A DNA stretch of 64,000 nt from the NCBI GenBank assembly GCA_023228125.1, contig JALOBT010000002.1:62001-126000 (forward strand). Reading direction: 5' to 3'. Shown piece after piece: positions 1 to 7,935 of the stretch. The position numbers and the translations under genes are program-made. The DNA comes from Candidatus Cloacimonadota bacterium. Its GTDB lineage: Bacteria > Cloacimonadota > Cloacimonadia > Cloacimonadales > Cloacimonadaceae. The notes below the pieces were generated by a model. The model saw only the letters and a program-made list of their open reading frames with translations, made no database searches and was not told where the DNA came from. Position 1 is the stretch's first letter; each line of letters begins with the position of its first letter.

Positions 1-6
1 CAGGGA

Positions 7-54
7 CACGCACCAGCTAAAACTGATGCAAGTTCATGCTAAAGCTGGCGTTAC
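7..54 (+). repeat. Dispersed 48-bp repeat, family A, copy 1
   Basis: One of four copies of a 48-bp intergenic repeat in the window; the others are at 7230-7277 (minus), 7743-7790 and 43648-43695. All four span exactly 48 bp, begin with CACGCACCAGCT and end with CGTTAC. The first 18 bases can form a small hairpin, clearest in the copy at 43648. This copy lies just downstream of the hemolysin III gene and is one of the more diverged ones. Confidence 0.75.
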
Positions 55-79
55 AAAGACAAAGCACAGCCAGCAGGCT

Positions 80-745
80 TCAATTAATCAGATGCAGCAT
101 CGCTATAAAATGAAAGAAACAGCCCGCCAGCACAAATAGATGCCAGATCGCGTGATGATAGCGCATTTTACGCGCGGTGTAAAAGATCACACCCAGAGAA
201 TAGAACAGACCTCCGATCAGAATCCAGACCAGGAAGATGCCGGATACACAGTTCAAGAGCGGCTTGATCGCGATTATCATGATCCAGCCCATGAGCAGAT
301 AAACCACCAGCGACACCCATTTAAATTTGCTCATGGCAAAGATCTTCAGGATAACGCCGGCAATCGTAAGCCCCCAGATGATACCAAACATGCTCCAGCC
401 CCAGCCGCCACGCATTTGGCCGATGGTCACAGGGGTATAGGTTCCGGCGATGAGTAAAAAGATAGAGGAATGATCCAATATCCGGAAAAAGCGTTTCACA
501 TAAGGCTGAGGGAAAGCGTGATAGAGGGTGGAAGACAGAAAGAGAATGATCATGCAAGCGCCATAGATACTGAAGGAGACTATCTTCCAAGTATCGCTGA
601 TGCGCGCCGCATACACCACCAGAATCACTAAAGCGGCGATGGAAAGCCCCACTCCGATACCGTGGGTGATGGCATTGGCGATCTCTTCCCGGGTGCTCTG
701 CTTGGGACTCAGCGGAATGCGGTCCAAAAACCTTGTCTTAGTCAA
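80..745 (-). CDS. Hemolysin III / YqfA (PAQR-type) integral membrane protein
   Basis: This is a seven-helix inner membrane protein of the HlyIII/YqfA family, related to PAQR receptors; the physiological role in bacteria is unsettled. The sequence has the family start EEIANAITHGIGVGLS, then successive hydrophobic helices, an SSTLYHAF motif in the second helix region, LDHSSIFLLIAGTYTPV in the middle, and HAIWHLFVLAGCFFHF near the end. These conserved His, Ser and Asp residues are typical of the metal site. The open frame runs back into nadD, but the extra N-terminal residues there look non-coding. I place the start at a TTG at 745, which overlaps the nadD stop (TTGA); a second TTG lies 15 bases further on. 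It is the last gene of an eight-gene operon and probably depends on translational coupling to nadD. Confidence 0.88.
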   Translation of the reverse strand: MTKTRFLDRIPLSPKQSTREEIANAITHGIGVGLSIAALVILVVYAARISDTWKIVSFSIYGACMIILFLSSTLYHAFPQPYVKRFFRILDHSSIFLLIAGTYTPVTIGQMRGGWGWSMFGIIWGLTIAGVILKIFAMSKFKWVSLVVYLLMGWIMIIAIKPLLNCVSGIFLVWILIGGLFYSLGVIFYTARKMRYHHAIWHLFVLAGCFFHFIAMLHLIN

Positions 746-1380
746 GCTCCGCCCAGATACAGATCGCGGATACGGAGTTCCAGCTCTTCCGGAACCAGGC
801 CGGAGATACTTTCCCCTGCCCGGATTCTGGCTCTGACCTCTGAAGAAGATATTTCGCACAGAGGCATATCCAGGATCTTGTATTCGATCTCAGACAAGAC
901 ATCACAGGGCATGGTGCTATCCGGACGCGGGAGCACGATAAAATGCAGATTCTTTTTGAGCCAGGCAAATTCATGCCAATTGGGCAGGTTTTCCAGATTA
1001 TCCGCTCCGATGATGAAGGCAAAGTTCTGTCCCGGATTCTGCGTTTGCAGTTTGCGCACCAGATCGCTGGTAAATCCGCTTTCTCCACGCTCTGCATCCC
1101 AGACTTCGATGGGCGGGCGAAAATCCTCCGCGGGGTGCCTGATAAAGTGCATAGGGTTAAAATTATCCACCGCTTCCTGCGCCAAAGCCAATCGGCTGTC
1201 ATAATCCAAAGTTATGCCTTCACCTTTGAAATTGTGCTTGAAGCTGGGCACCAGGATCACTTTGTGGATGGGGCTCAGGCTGAGGACTTCTTTGGCCAGA
1301 TACAGATGTCCATTGTGGATGGGATCAAAGCTCCCGCCCAAGATGGCATAAGCTCCTGTCAGGATTTCACGATGGGCCAT
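742..1380 (-). CDS. nadD: Nicotinate-nucleotide adenylyltransferase
   Basis: NadD transfers AMP from ATP to nicotinate mononucleotide to make deamido-NAD, a late step of NAD synthesis in the cytoplasm. The protein has the nucleotidyltransferase signature GGSFDPIHNGHL near the N terminus and the C-terminal ISSSEVRARIRAG motif (ISSSxxR). At about 212 residues its length is normal for the family. The open frame starts with a TTG at 1389, but the ATG at 1380 has a better spaced GAAGG upstream and leaves one base after the bamD-like stop, so I prefer it. The gene is sandwiched tightly between the BamD-like gene and the hemolysin III gene, which suggests one transcript. Confidence 0.95.
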   Translation of the reverse strand: MAHREILTGAYAILGGSFDPIHNGHLYLAKEVLSLSPIHKVILVPSFKHNFKGEGITLDYDSRLALAQEAVDNFNPMHFIRHPAEDFRPPIEVWDAERGESGFTSDLVRKLQTQNPGQNFAFIIGADNLENLPNWHEFAWLKKNLHFIVLPRPDSTMPCDVLSEIEYKILDMPLCEISSSEVRARIRAGESISGLVPEELELRIRDLYLGGA

Positions 1381-1381
1381 G

Positions 1382-2104
1382 TCAATCAAACCTTCTTTCC
1401 AGCTTTTTCACTTCTTTACTGCCCGGATAGCGGGATTTCAGGCGCATGAAAGCCTCATTGGCCGCCTCGTGATTTTTCTGATGCTGGTGCAAAAGCGCCG
1501 AATAGTATAGCGATTTGCGATCCAAGGCATCGGTATTGCCCAAGGCGATCACTTCATCAAAATACATCAGGGCAGCGCTGTAATCCTTCATCTTGTAATA
1601 GATATAGCCATTCTGATATTTCTTTTCGATGAGTTTGTATTGGGCCCGGCGGACGTATTCCAGGGCCCTGGGATATCTGCTGTCATTGGGGAAACGCTCC
1701 AGGAAAACCCCGAAAGCTTCAATGGCTTCCACGGTCTCAGTTTGATCCAGCGAGGGCTTGGCAGATTCTTCAAAGAGGCACAGAGCTATGCGAAAATAAG
1801 CATCCGCAGCATTGCTGTGATCTGGGAAACCATCGATAAACTGCTGGTATTTCAGCCTGGCATCGGTGAATTTGTTCATGGCAAAATAGCTGTCTGCCAG
1901 GCGCATGGTGGCATAAGCCGTGGCTGCTGATTTCCTTTCAAAAGAAATCTCGTCATACAGCACGGCGGCCTTGGCGTATTTGCCATTGCCATAATAATTG
2001 TCCGCCATAGCCAGCTTTTGCTCGGTCGTGATCTCCACTTTATTTTTGCTGCAAGCGCCGAAGACCAATATGATCAGCAGCAAAAAGCTTAGGTATCTTT
2101 TCAT
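1382..2104 (-). CDS. BamD/YfiO-like outer membrane assembly lipoprotein
   Basis: This is probably the BamD-type lipoprotein of the beta-barrel assembly machine, anchored to the inner face of the outer membrane. The N terminus is a lipoprotein signal peptide with lipobox FGAC (Cys at about residue 18). The rest is built of TPR-like helices: GKYAKAAVLYDEI, FTDARLKYQQFIDGFPDHSNAADAYFRIALCLF and DYSAALMYFDEVI. The pattern of repeats separated by 'FP...' turns is characteristic of BamD. The length of 240 residues agrees with the family. An AAAGGAC ribosome site precedes the ATG. It sits next to a CpoB-like gene and an unknown envelope protein, supporting an envelope role. A generic TPR lipoprotein is the alternative. 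Confidence 0.85.
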   Translation of the reverse strand: MKRYLSFLLLIILVFGACSKNKVEITTEQKLAMADNYYGNGKYAKAAVLYDEISFERKSAATAYATMRLADSYFAMNKFTDARLKYQQFIDGFPDHSNAADAYFRIALCLFEESAKPSLDQTETVEAIEAFGVFLERFPNDSRYPRALEYVRRAQYKLIEKKYQNGYIYYKMKDYSAALMYFDEVIALGNTDALDRKSLYYSALLHQHQKNHEAANEAFMRLKSRYPGSKEVKKLERRFD

Positions 2105-2114
2105 CAGATGTCCT

Positions 2115-2702
2115 TTATTCGATAGTCCATAGTAAAAATATGATTGAAGCGATAGCGGTGGTAGCGATTAGCGGTTCAAACCAACGCAGCCCTGGGGCAG
2201 ACAGAGTGCTTTCGGCACTGTTATACTGCAAATATTCAAAGCTGTCGATCTGAATGAGCTGACGCCCCGGAAGCTGAATCTGCTTCACTTCAAAACTGTG
2301 CACCGGATTTCGCTCGGTGCGATATGAAAAAAAGCTCTTATGCTCCTTGGTCACCCATTTGATATTCATCTGCACCTGCACCAGGAGTGCCTGCTGGAGT
2401 CCATATTCATCCAGCGAAATACTCTCGGTTTCCGGATCAAAATCTGTGTAAAATGAATGGGCAGTGCTCTGTCTGAGATCCGCCTTACGCTTTAGCAGCA
2501 AGCTGCTGAGACTCTGAGACAGATCTGGAGTGAATTCACCGCAGCGCAGATCCAAAAACAGGGGCTGATCCAGATCAATGGTGCTTGCGATGTCAAGGGC
2601 AATCTTTGCAAGCTCGTCATTGGGCTGCTCTGCCCACACCGTGGCGGCATGGACCAACAGCAAGATTGAGATCAAGAGCCCCAGGGCGCGATGTTTTGTC
2701 AC
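2115..2702 (-). CDS. Hypothetical exported protein with C-terminal membrane anchor
   Basis: I do not recognise this 195-residue protein. It has an N-terminal signal peptide ending near VWAEQ, a soluble domain of about 140 residues with several beta-strand-like stretches (ALLVQVQMNIKWV, HSFEVKQIQL), and a single hydrophobic helix at the very C terminus (LIATTAIASIIFLLWTIE). It would therefore be periplasmic and tail-anchored. The start is GTG with a GGGAACA upstream. It lies 6 bases after the CpoB-like gene and 10 bases before the BamD-like gene, so it is almost certainly co-expressed with them and may work in outer membrane biogenesis; that last point is inference from position only. Confidence 0.75.
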   Translation of the reverse strand: MTKHRALGLLISILLLVHAATVWAEQPNDELAKIALDIASTIDLDQPLFLDLRCGEFTPDLSQSLSSLLLKRKADLRQSTAHSFYTDFDPETESISLDEYGLQQALLVQVQMNIKWVTKEHKSFFSYRTERNPVHSFEVKQIQLPGRQLIQIDSFEYLQYNSAESTLSAPGLRWFEPLIATTAIASIIFLLWTIE

Positions 2703-2708
2703 TGTTCC

Positions 2709-3779
2709 CTATTTCAGCTCTTTCAGAAAGCGATCCACCAGGTCCATTCTGGAATACTGGGGGAAGTCTTTTTTCAGCTTCTTCAGTTCGGTTTTTGCAG
2801 AGGCATGATCGCCCATATTCATATAGCACATACCTATCTTGAGCTGGGCATCTGCCACTTTCCAGGATTTGGGATAGCGTGAAATCACAAGTTGAAATTC
2901 GCGCAGAGCGGTAGGCATATTACTCAGGGCGTAATAGCTTTCGCCTTTCCAATATACTGCATTACCAGCGTATTGGCTACTGGGATAATCACTCAGATAC
3001 TTGTCTAACTGGTTGATCGCTTTATTGAAATATCCCCCAAAATACTCATCCCGGGCTGCTTCGTAAGAAGATTGCTCATCTACAGTAAAGCCTTCGGTAG
3101 ATACCGAGCCGCCCGCAGGGAAATTCGCAAAAGCTTGTTTCAGAATATCTATTTCAGACCAGATATCAGCCAAATCTCCAGTAGCGCGAGCCACTTGTTG
3201 TTTGATCTCGGCGGCACTGGTTGCCCCTTCAGCCAAAGCGGCTATTTGCTCTGGGTTCAGTCCTTCAGATGAAATCATATTCAGTCTGCTTTCAAGGTCC
3301 TTGATCATGCTCACGATGCCTTTATCGGCAGATTCCATGGATTCTGCAAGCAGGAAGAAGGAAGAGGAAAGCTGGATCTGTTCTTCGACGATGGCTTTCA
3401 GGGCTTCATCTTCTTGATCTTTGCGGCCTTGCATCATATTGTCCCGCAAAGCCACAAGCTCTTGCTCGTTTTGCGATATTCCGGCTACCATAGCCTCATT
3501 GGCAGCGTCCATGTCCTGTGTAAGCTGTCTCAGGGAAGAGGAAAGCTCGATCTGTTCCTGGATGATGGCTCTCAGGTCTTCTTTGTCTTGCACAAGCTGC
3601 AGTTCTACGCCTTCTTGGCTTTGCATTACTTCGCCGTGCAAGACAGCAAGCTCTTCTTCGTTTTGCTTTAATGCTTTTTCAATGCTTTGCAGCTTATCTT
3701 GTTGCTCCAGAAAAGCTTGATTGCTCACGCAGCCGCTAAAAACGACCATCACCAGAGCCAGTAATAAAATATGCTTCAT
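2709..3779 (-). CDS. CpoB/YbgF-like coiled-coil TPR lipoprotein
   Basis: This looks like the TolA-associated periplasmic factor CpoB (YbgF), which links cell-wall synthesis and outer membrane constriction in Proteobacteria. A lipoprotein signal ends at FSGC (about residue 16). It is followed by a long charged heptad-like coiled coil with repeated LREQIELSSSLRQL / VEEQIQLSSSFFLL segments (residues 20-200), then three C-terminal TPR units (GYFNKAINQLDKYLSDYPSS, MPTALREFQLVISRYPKS, DHASAKTELKKLKKDFPQ). The CpoB family has a much shorter coiled coil, so the extended and internally duplicated coil is unusual. The ATG has an AAGGAG site. No tolA, tolB or pal gene is nearby. Confidence 0.8.
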   Translation of the reverse strand: MKHILLLALVMVVFSGCVSNQAFLEQQDKLQSIEKALKQNEEELAVLHGEVMQSQEGVELQLVQDKEDLRAIIQEQIELSSSLRQLTQDMDAANEAMVAGISQNEQELVALRDNMMQGRKDQEDEALKAIVEEQIQLSSSFFLLAESMESADKGIVSMIKDLESRLNMISSEGLNPEQIAALAEGATSAAEIKQQVARATGDLADIWSEIDILKQAFANFPAGGSVSTEGFTVDEQSSYEAARDEYFGGYFNKAINQLDKYLSDYPSSQYAGNAVYWKGESYYALSNMPTALREFQLVISRYPKSWKVADAQLKIGMCYMNMGDHASAKTELKKLKKDFPQYSRMDLVDRFLKELK

Positions 3780-3801
3780 GAATTTCTCCTTGTTGAAGAT
3801 C

Positions 3802-5217
3802 TTATTTGTTGGCCAAAAACACTTTATAGCCTTTGTATGTAGAATAGATATCAGCTTTGGAGCTCAGCTCATAAAGAGAGTGCATGCCCAGGATACCTAC
3901 TCCGCAATCGATCACATGACCACCAAGATTGGCCAGAATATAAGCGATGGTTCCGCCGCCGCCTTCATCCACTTTGCCCAGCTCTCCCGTCTGCCAAAAA
4001 ACTCCGGCTGCGGTGAATGTATTGAGCACCTGTGCAGAGAATTCCGCATCAGCATCGTTGCAGCCATATTTTCCGCGGGGGCCGGTGAACTTGGAGACTC
4101 CGATCCCGTAATTCAGGATCACAGCGTTTTCTATTTCATGCACATTGGGATAATTTGGGTTCACGGCAGCACACACGTCTGCACTGAGAATATAGGAATT
4201 GATAAAAGCTTTACGCAGGTTTGCGCTGGAATTATCTTCCCCTTTGTAGGCCATCAAATCAGCCACAAAATCCTGAACAAAGACGGAATGTGCACCTGTG
4301 GCACCATTACTTCCCACTTCTTCTTTGTCCGACAGATATACTATCATAGTGCGCTCAGGTTTTTGGCTTTGATTCGCAATGAGGGCGGTAAGGGCAGTGT
4401 AGGCGCAAACGCGATCATCCTGTCCATATCCCACCACCATGGAACTATCAATGCCGGCATCCCGGGCTTTCACAGCGGGCACCAATTGCAATTCAGCCGA
4501 AAGAAAATCTGCTTCAGTGATGCCATAGGCCTTATTCAAAGCTTGCAGGGCAAAGGCTTTGGCAGCTTTCTTTTCTTCGCCAGAGGGCTGCACCATCCCA
4601 CTGAACACTACATTGAGCTTGGAGGCATCGATGGCGTCATTAAGATTTTTGGAATACTGCTCTTTTGCGGCCAGATGAGGCAAAAGATCCGGAATGATGA
4701 AGACCGGCTCATTGTCCTTTTCGCCTATGCTGATATTCAGAACACTGCCATCTTGCTTGACAATCACGCCATGCAGAGACAGGGGGGTGGAAACCCATTG
4801 ATACTTTTTGATTCCACCATAATAGTGAGTGCGCATGCAGGCCAGCTTCGTATTGCTATCCTCATACAGTGGATTTTGCTTGAGATCGAGCCGGGGGGAA
4901 TCAATGTGTGCGGCCACCATGTTAAAGCCTTTGCTTAAGGGCTCGGAGCCCAGGATTGCTACAGCCATGGTCTTGCCTCTGAAGATGCTATAGACCTTGC
5001 TGGCACCAGCTTTGCTATGAATATCGGCAAATTTATGCTTTTTTAGCAGTTTTTCCGCCCAGGCTGTGACTTCACGTTCGGTCTTGGCCTGGTTTAGGAA
5101 TTCCTTGTAGTCCACAGCATAGTCCATGGCTTCTTTCTGTTCCACTGGGGGTGCATCTTTCCAAAAGTTCTTACGTTCAAAAGCAAGTTCGCTTTTCTTG
5201 GGTTTGGTATTCTTCAT
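3802..5217 (-). CDS. M18 family aminopeptidase (aspartyl aminopeptidase type)
   Basis: This is a cytoplasmic dinuclear zinc aminopeptidase of family M18, which removes N-terminal residues, usually acidic ones, from peptides. The metal ligands are visible in order: AAHIDSPR (His, about residue 104), YGQDDRVCAYTAL (Asp), SDKEEVGSNG (catalytic Glu and Glu ligand), ADVCAAVNP (Asp) and the C-terminal GMHSLYE (His). About 471 residues is normal. The open frame begins at TTG, but the adjacent ATG at 5217 is better placed behind GGAG. It follows greA by a short gap, and recycling of peptides fits an amino-acid-fermenting lifestyle, although that is inference. Confidence 0.93.
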   Translation of the reverse strand: MKNTKPKKSELAFERKNFWKDAPPVEQKEAMDYAVDYKEFLNQAKTEREVTAWAEKLLKKHKFADIHSKAGASKVYSIFRGKTMAVAILGSEPLSKGFNMVAAHIDSPRLDLKQNPLYEDSNTKLACMRTHYYGGIKKYQWVSTPLSLHGVIVKQDGSVLNISIGEKDNEPVFIIPDLLPHLAAKEQYSKNLNDAIDASKLNVVFSGMVQPSGEEKKAAKAFALQALNKAYGITEADFLSAELQLVPAVKARDAGIDSSMVVGYGQDDRVCAYTALTALIANQSQKPERTMIVYLSDKEEVGSNGATGAHSVFVQDFVADLMAYKGEDNSSANLRKAFINSYILSADVCAAVNPNYPNVHEIENAVILNYGIGVSKFTGPRGKYGCNDADAEFSAQVLNTFTAAGVFWQTGELGKVDEGGGGTIAYILANLGGHVIDCGVGILGMHSLYELSSKADIYSTYKGYKVFLANK

Positions 5218-5243
5218 CAATTCTCCAGTTATTACTTTATTTT

Positions 5244-5726
5244 TTATATTATTTCAAGTATCTTGAGCCGGCGTTCACCCATTGGCGCACAGATCACGGC
5301 TATCTCTTGCGGCTTTTTGCCCAGCAGTCCCTTCCCGATGGGGGAAACCACTGAGACAATCTGGACATTGTCTTCGTCTTCATAAAAATTCAATTCTGCA
5401 GCACCCACCAGCTTGAAAATAAGCTCCTCGTCTGTGCTGCAATCGCTGATCTTGCATGAGCTGCCAAAGCGAACTGCATCCTTGGGGAAGCCGCTGGGAT
5501 CCACCACTTTAAGCTGTGCGGATCTGCGCCTGAGATAATCTATCTCAGAATCTATGGCCCGCTGTCTTTCACGAGCAGCCTTGTATTCCGCATTTTCGCT
5601 CAAATCGCCGAATTCACGGGCTATGGTTACCAGTTTAATCACTTCGGGACGCTCTGTCATCAAATCGTTGATGCGTTTTTGTAAACGCTCCATTCCGGTC
5701 TTGGTAATAAAAACACTCAGGTCCAC
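5244..5726 (-). CDS. greA: Transcription elongation factor GreA
   Basis: GreA rescues backtracked RNA polymerase by stimulating cleavage of the nascent transcript. The N-terminal coiled coil carries the signature AREFGDLSENAEYKAARERQ, whose Asp and Glu reach the polymerase active site. The C-terminal FKBP-like domain has VSPIGKGLLGKK. At 160 residues it is a standard GreA. The start is a GTG that overlaps the stop of the upstream gene (TAGTG). A strong AAAGGAG lies about 10 bases ahead of it inside the end of that gene, which favours this GTG over an internal ATG 12 codons later. Confidence 0.95.
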   Translation of the reverse strand: MDLSVFITKTGMERLQKRINDLMTERPEVIKLVTIAREFGDLSENAEYKAARERQRAIDSEIDYLRRRSAQLKVVDPSGFPKDAVRFGSSCKISDCSTDEELIFKLVGAAELNFYEDEDNVQIVSVVSPIGKGLLGKKPQEIAVICAPMGERRLKILEII

Positions 5727-6541
5727 TAAGCCTTGACTCCTTTCTTTCTATTCAATACTTTCATCGCAGAGAGGCTGGCCTTTTTCACTCGGGCATTGCC
5801 GCTTTTGGTCCACAGCTCCACTTCCTTTTTGATGTCGGGATCGTAATCCACAATAGCAGAACAAAGCAGCTCCACAATCTGAGGATCACGGGTAATCCCA
5901 AATTCTGCCCATACAGCAAGATAGGATTCCGGGTCTAACTTTGCCACGGCCTTGAGCAAGAGCACATGCAGGCTCTGAACTTCACCCAGGGGATACACCC
6001 AGAGGTTTTGAAAGTGAGTCAGGATCTGGGGAATAAGATCCTCTCTGCGCTTGATCAATTTTATGCAGAGATTGGTGGCTGCCCAGGAAATCTCTTCTTT
6101 CTCACTTTTGGTCCATTGCAGCACTTTCTCCAGATAGTTTTCTGGCTTTTTACGCACCAGAGGGAGTATCACTTTATCCAGAAGAGCATTGACCGAAGAG
6201 GTATTGCCCACCCCCATCATCTCTTCCAAGAGCGGGATGTAGATCTCAGGCTTTTTATTCATAAGTTTTGCTATGATAGCGCCAAAAGCAAGCTTGCCAT
6301 AATCACCCTTCTTTAGCCACAAATGCTTGTAAAAGGGGATGTAATCAAGATGTTTCCTGGCAATTTCCTTGACCATTACACCGCTGATAAACGTGACAAC
6401 TTCGGAGGGTATCTTACCATTGACCCGTTCCGGATACGCGATAAATATGATCTCAAAATCATAATCCTTCTTCGGCAGTTTATTCTTTAGATAGTCTTCG
6501 GTATCCAAAGTCAGCCGTTCTTTCCAGTCTATGGTAAGCAT
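5726..6541 (-). CDS. HEAT-like helical repeat protein (possible DNA alkylation repair-like fold)
   Basis: This 271-residue protein is built of paired amphipathic helices in a HEAT-like superhelix, for example the segments ALLDKVILPLVRKKPENYLEKVLQWTK and AVAKLDPESYLAVWAEFG. It resembles proteins of the DNA alkylation repeat (AlkD-like) superfamily in composition and length, but I see no diagnostic catalytic residue and would not claim glycosylase activity. The start ATG has a perfect AAGGAGATATAG upstream. It is the first gene of the eight-gene operon. A TTGACA lies about 60 bases upstream (6602-6607, minus), but no convincing -10 element can be placed at normal spacing. Confidence 0.75.
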   Translation of the reverse strand: MLTIDWKERLTLDTEDYLKNKLPKKDYDFEIIFIAYPERVNGKIPSEVVTFISGVMVKEIARKHLDYIPFYKHLWLKKGDYGKLAFGAIIAKLMNKKPEIYIPLLEEMMGVGNTSSVNALLDKVILPLVRKKPENYLEKVLQWTKSEKEEISWAATNLCIKLIKRREDLIPQILTHFQNLWVYPLGEVQSLHVLLLKAVAKLDPESYLAVWAEFGITRDPQIVELLCSAIVDYDPDIKKEVELWTKSGNARVKKASLSAMKVLNRKKGVKA

Positions 6542-6643
6542 CTATATCTCCTTAAAATACATTATTATTCAGTTTGCTGCATAAGCACATGATACTGCAA
6601 TACTGTCAAGTAAAAAGTGTAGAACCGTGTTATATTCCCAGTA

Positions 6644-6671
6644 GAGACTGTTCCATTCCTCTCCCCAAGTC
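6644..6671 (+). repeat. 28-bp dispersed repeat, family E, copy 1
   Basis: The 28 bases beginning GAGACTGTTCCATTCCTCTC are identical to 63904-63931. In both places the sequence is followed within 20-160 bases by the same 36-bp hairpin repeat, so the two probably belong to one larger, partly eroded intergenic element. Confidence 0.8.
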
Positions 6672-6806
6672 ACGCTACTTTCTTTTGCACTTTAAGCTGA
6701 ATAAGTGGCCAAAGCCTATTCAAATCCTTATTTTCCAGGCCTAATACCTGCAAAGCGAGAACGGGGCGCTATTTTAGACAAGTCCTGAATATGAATGATG
6801 ATAAGG

Positions 6807-6842
6807 TAGGGGTTTTGGGCGAAAACCCAAGCCCTGCATATG
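6807..6842 (+). repeat. 36-bp hairpin (REP-like) repeat, copy 1
   Basis: It contains the hairpin GGGTTTTGGGCGAAAACCC (7-bp arms) followed by CCAAGCCCTGCATATG. It differs by a single base from 63948-63983. Short ATGATG runs flank it on both sides. Confidence 0.8.
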
Positions 6843-7030
6843 AATGATGATGATGATAGAATACAGATCGGGCGGAACGTGTGAGTCTTGGAGTTCCAAG
6901 TGCCTAAGATAACTATCAATTTACCATAAGCTTAGCGGCACTTTGGACTTCAAGCTGCAAAGAGAGTCTTTTTCATCCCCCGGTGGATAAACCAGCATTC
7001 TGGGGTCCTCCTTACTCATTTGAGCCACTT

Positions 7031-7103
7031 GATCACATCTTTATCTACCGTTAATCAAGCGTTAACTCTTAACGCTTGATTAACGGTAGATAAAGACATG
7101 ATC
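7031..7103. repeat. Long near-perfect palindrome, 28-bp perfect arms
   Basis: Positions 7038-7065 and 7069-7096 are exact reverse complements separated by 3 bases (CTC). After a 2-base mismatch the match continues for another 5 bases on each side (7031-7035 and 7099-7103). The arms carry TTTATCTACCGTTAATCAAG. There is no run of T after it, so it is not an ordinary terminator. A related but imperfect motif (TTAGTTAACTAACGGTAGAT) occurs at 7898-7917. Confidence 0.9.
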
Positions 7104-7229
7104 GACGCCTTGGAGAGAGGGAGAAGGGATCAAATACATATGGATTTGCTATCTAACGACACATCTAACGCCACAGGAACATTCACTTTTACTTCGATAT
7201 CTTGGTGCACAAGAGCATCGTAACGCATC

Positions 7230-7277
7230 GTAACGCTGGATTTATCCGGCCGTTCCATCAGCTTCAGCTGGTGCGTA
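7230..7277 (-). repeat. Dispersed 48-bp repeat, family A, copy 2 (inverted)
   Basis: Read on the minus strand it matches the copy at 43648-43695 nearly base for base, including the core ACGGCCGGATAAATCCAGCG. It is in the opposite orientation to the other three copies. Confidence 0.75.
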
Positions 7278-7290
7278 TCCAAACTTTGTA

Positions 7291-7530
7291 CTGCTCCTGC
7301 TGTTGATTCCAAACCTCTGCTCCTGCTGTTTGATTCCAAACCACTGATCCTGCTGTTTGATTCCTTCCGTATGGAGTTCAAAGAGCCTTTCCTGGTTTCC
7401 AAATATCCGATTATTTTGGGGCTCTTTGGACTTCATATGGAACTGCAGTGCTGTTTGAAGTCCAAGCCACTGCTCCTGCTGTTGATTCCAAACCACTGAT
7501 CCTGCTGTTTGAAGTCCAAACCGGCAGAAT
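7291..7530. repeat. Degenerate tandem repeat, unit of about 29 bp
   Basis: Two clusters of the unit GCTCCTGCTGTTTGATTCCA followed by AACCACT occur, at about 7291-7365 and 7443-7525, with variants ending in TTTGAAGTCC instead of TTTGATTCC. At least six partial units can be read. The two small open frames on the minus strand that cover this region translate into the repetitive Gln/Gly/Ser strings expected from the repeat and are not considered genes. Confidence 0.7.
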
Positions 7531-7742
7531 AATTAACTGTAACTGCATAGTTTATCAAGCCGGCTTGAACTCCAAAAAGCTGTTATTGTGGAGGAGTGGC
7601 TGAACTTGGGTGGACAGCAAATTTTAGAGGGGGGAGCGGGATAACTTTGTTGGGGGAGCTTTTGGTTTTTAGAGGGCTGTGGGCTTGTTCGACACGGGAC
7701 GTGTCGAATCCGGGTGATCTGTGTGACTTTTTCTGACAGGTG

Positions 7743-7790
7743 CACGCACCAGCTAAAGCTGATGTAACGGCCGGCTAAAGCCAACGTTAC
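7743..7790 (+). repeat. Dispersed 48-bp repeat, family A, copy 3
   Basis: Same layout as the other copies, with core ACGGCCGGCTAAAGCCAACG. Immediately after it the sequence stutters (GATCAAGCTA repeated, then AAGATGAAGCTACGATG), which suggests slippage at the repeat edge. Confidence 0.75.
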
Positions 7791-7840
7791 GATCAAGCTA
7801 CGATCAAGCTAAGATGAAGCTACGATGCAATATGGAGTGG

Positions 7841-7875
7841 AAAGAAAATAAGGAGTGGGTCGCCCCACTCCTTAT
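7841..7875 (-). terminator. Rho-independent terminator of the giant-protein operon
   Basis: On the minus strand a perfect 12-bp stem (7848-7859 with 7864-7875) with a 4-base loop is followed by ATTTTCTTT. It lies about 60 bases after the stop of the OmpA/PD40 gene. A second imperfect hairpin sits between the stop and this terminator (7885-7925). Confidence 0.85.
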
Positions 7876-7935
7876 GATCTTTTATGCTTATCTAAGGTTA
7901 GTTAACTAACGGTAGATATAAGCATATCCAAGGAT

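Larger units (their letters stand above)
6542..7840. other. Gene-free repeat island
   Basis: About 1.3 kb without a convincing gene. It contains two REP-like elements shared with the right end of the window, a 28-bp-arm palindrome, two family A repeats in opposite orientations, a family of degenerate 29-bp tandem units, and a short palindrome (TCGACACG/CGTGTCGA, 7687-7708) shared with 48731-48751. Short motifs like TTTGGACTTCAA and its complement recur between 6885 and 7570. Small open frames here (up to 90 codons) just follow the repeats and have no credible ribosome sites. Confidence 0.7.

Noticed and set aside
3721..4938. 405-codon frame antisense to the M18 aminopeptidase gene
   Set aside because: The opposite strand encodes a complete M18 enzyme with all metal ligands; this frame has no domain or ribosome site.
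6728..6919. 63-codon minus-strand ORF
   Set aside because: It covers the hairpin repeat and ATGATG runs, with no ribosome site or recognisable sequence.
7130..7496. Two small minus-strand ORFs (90 and 84 codons) in the repeat island
   Set aside because: They translate the degenerate 29-bp repeat and a family A repeat into Gln/Ser/Gly strings and overlap each other.
7291..7530. CRISPR array
   Set aside because: Repeats are adjacent and degenerate, without unique spacers of regular length, and no cas gene is in the window.
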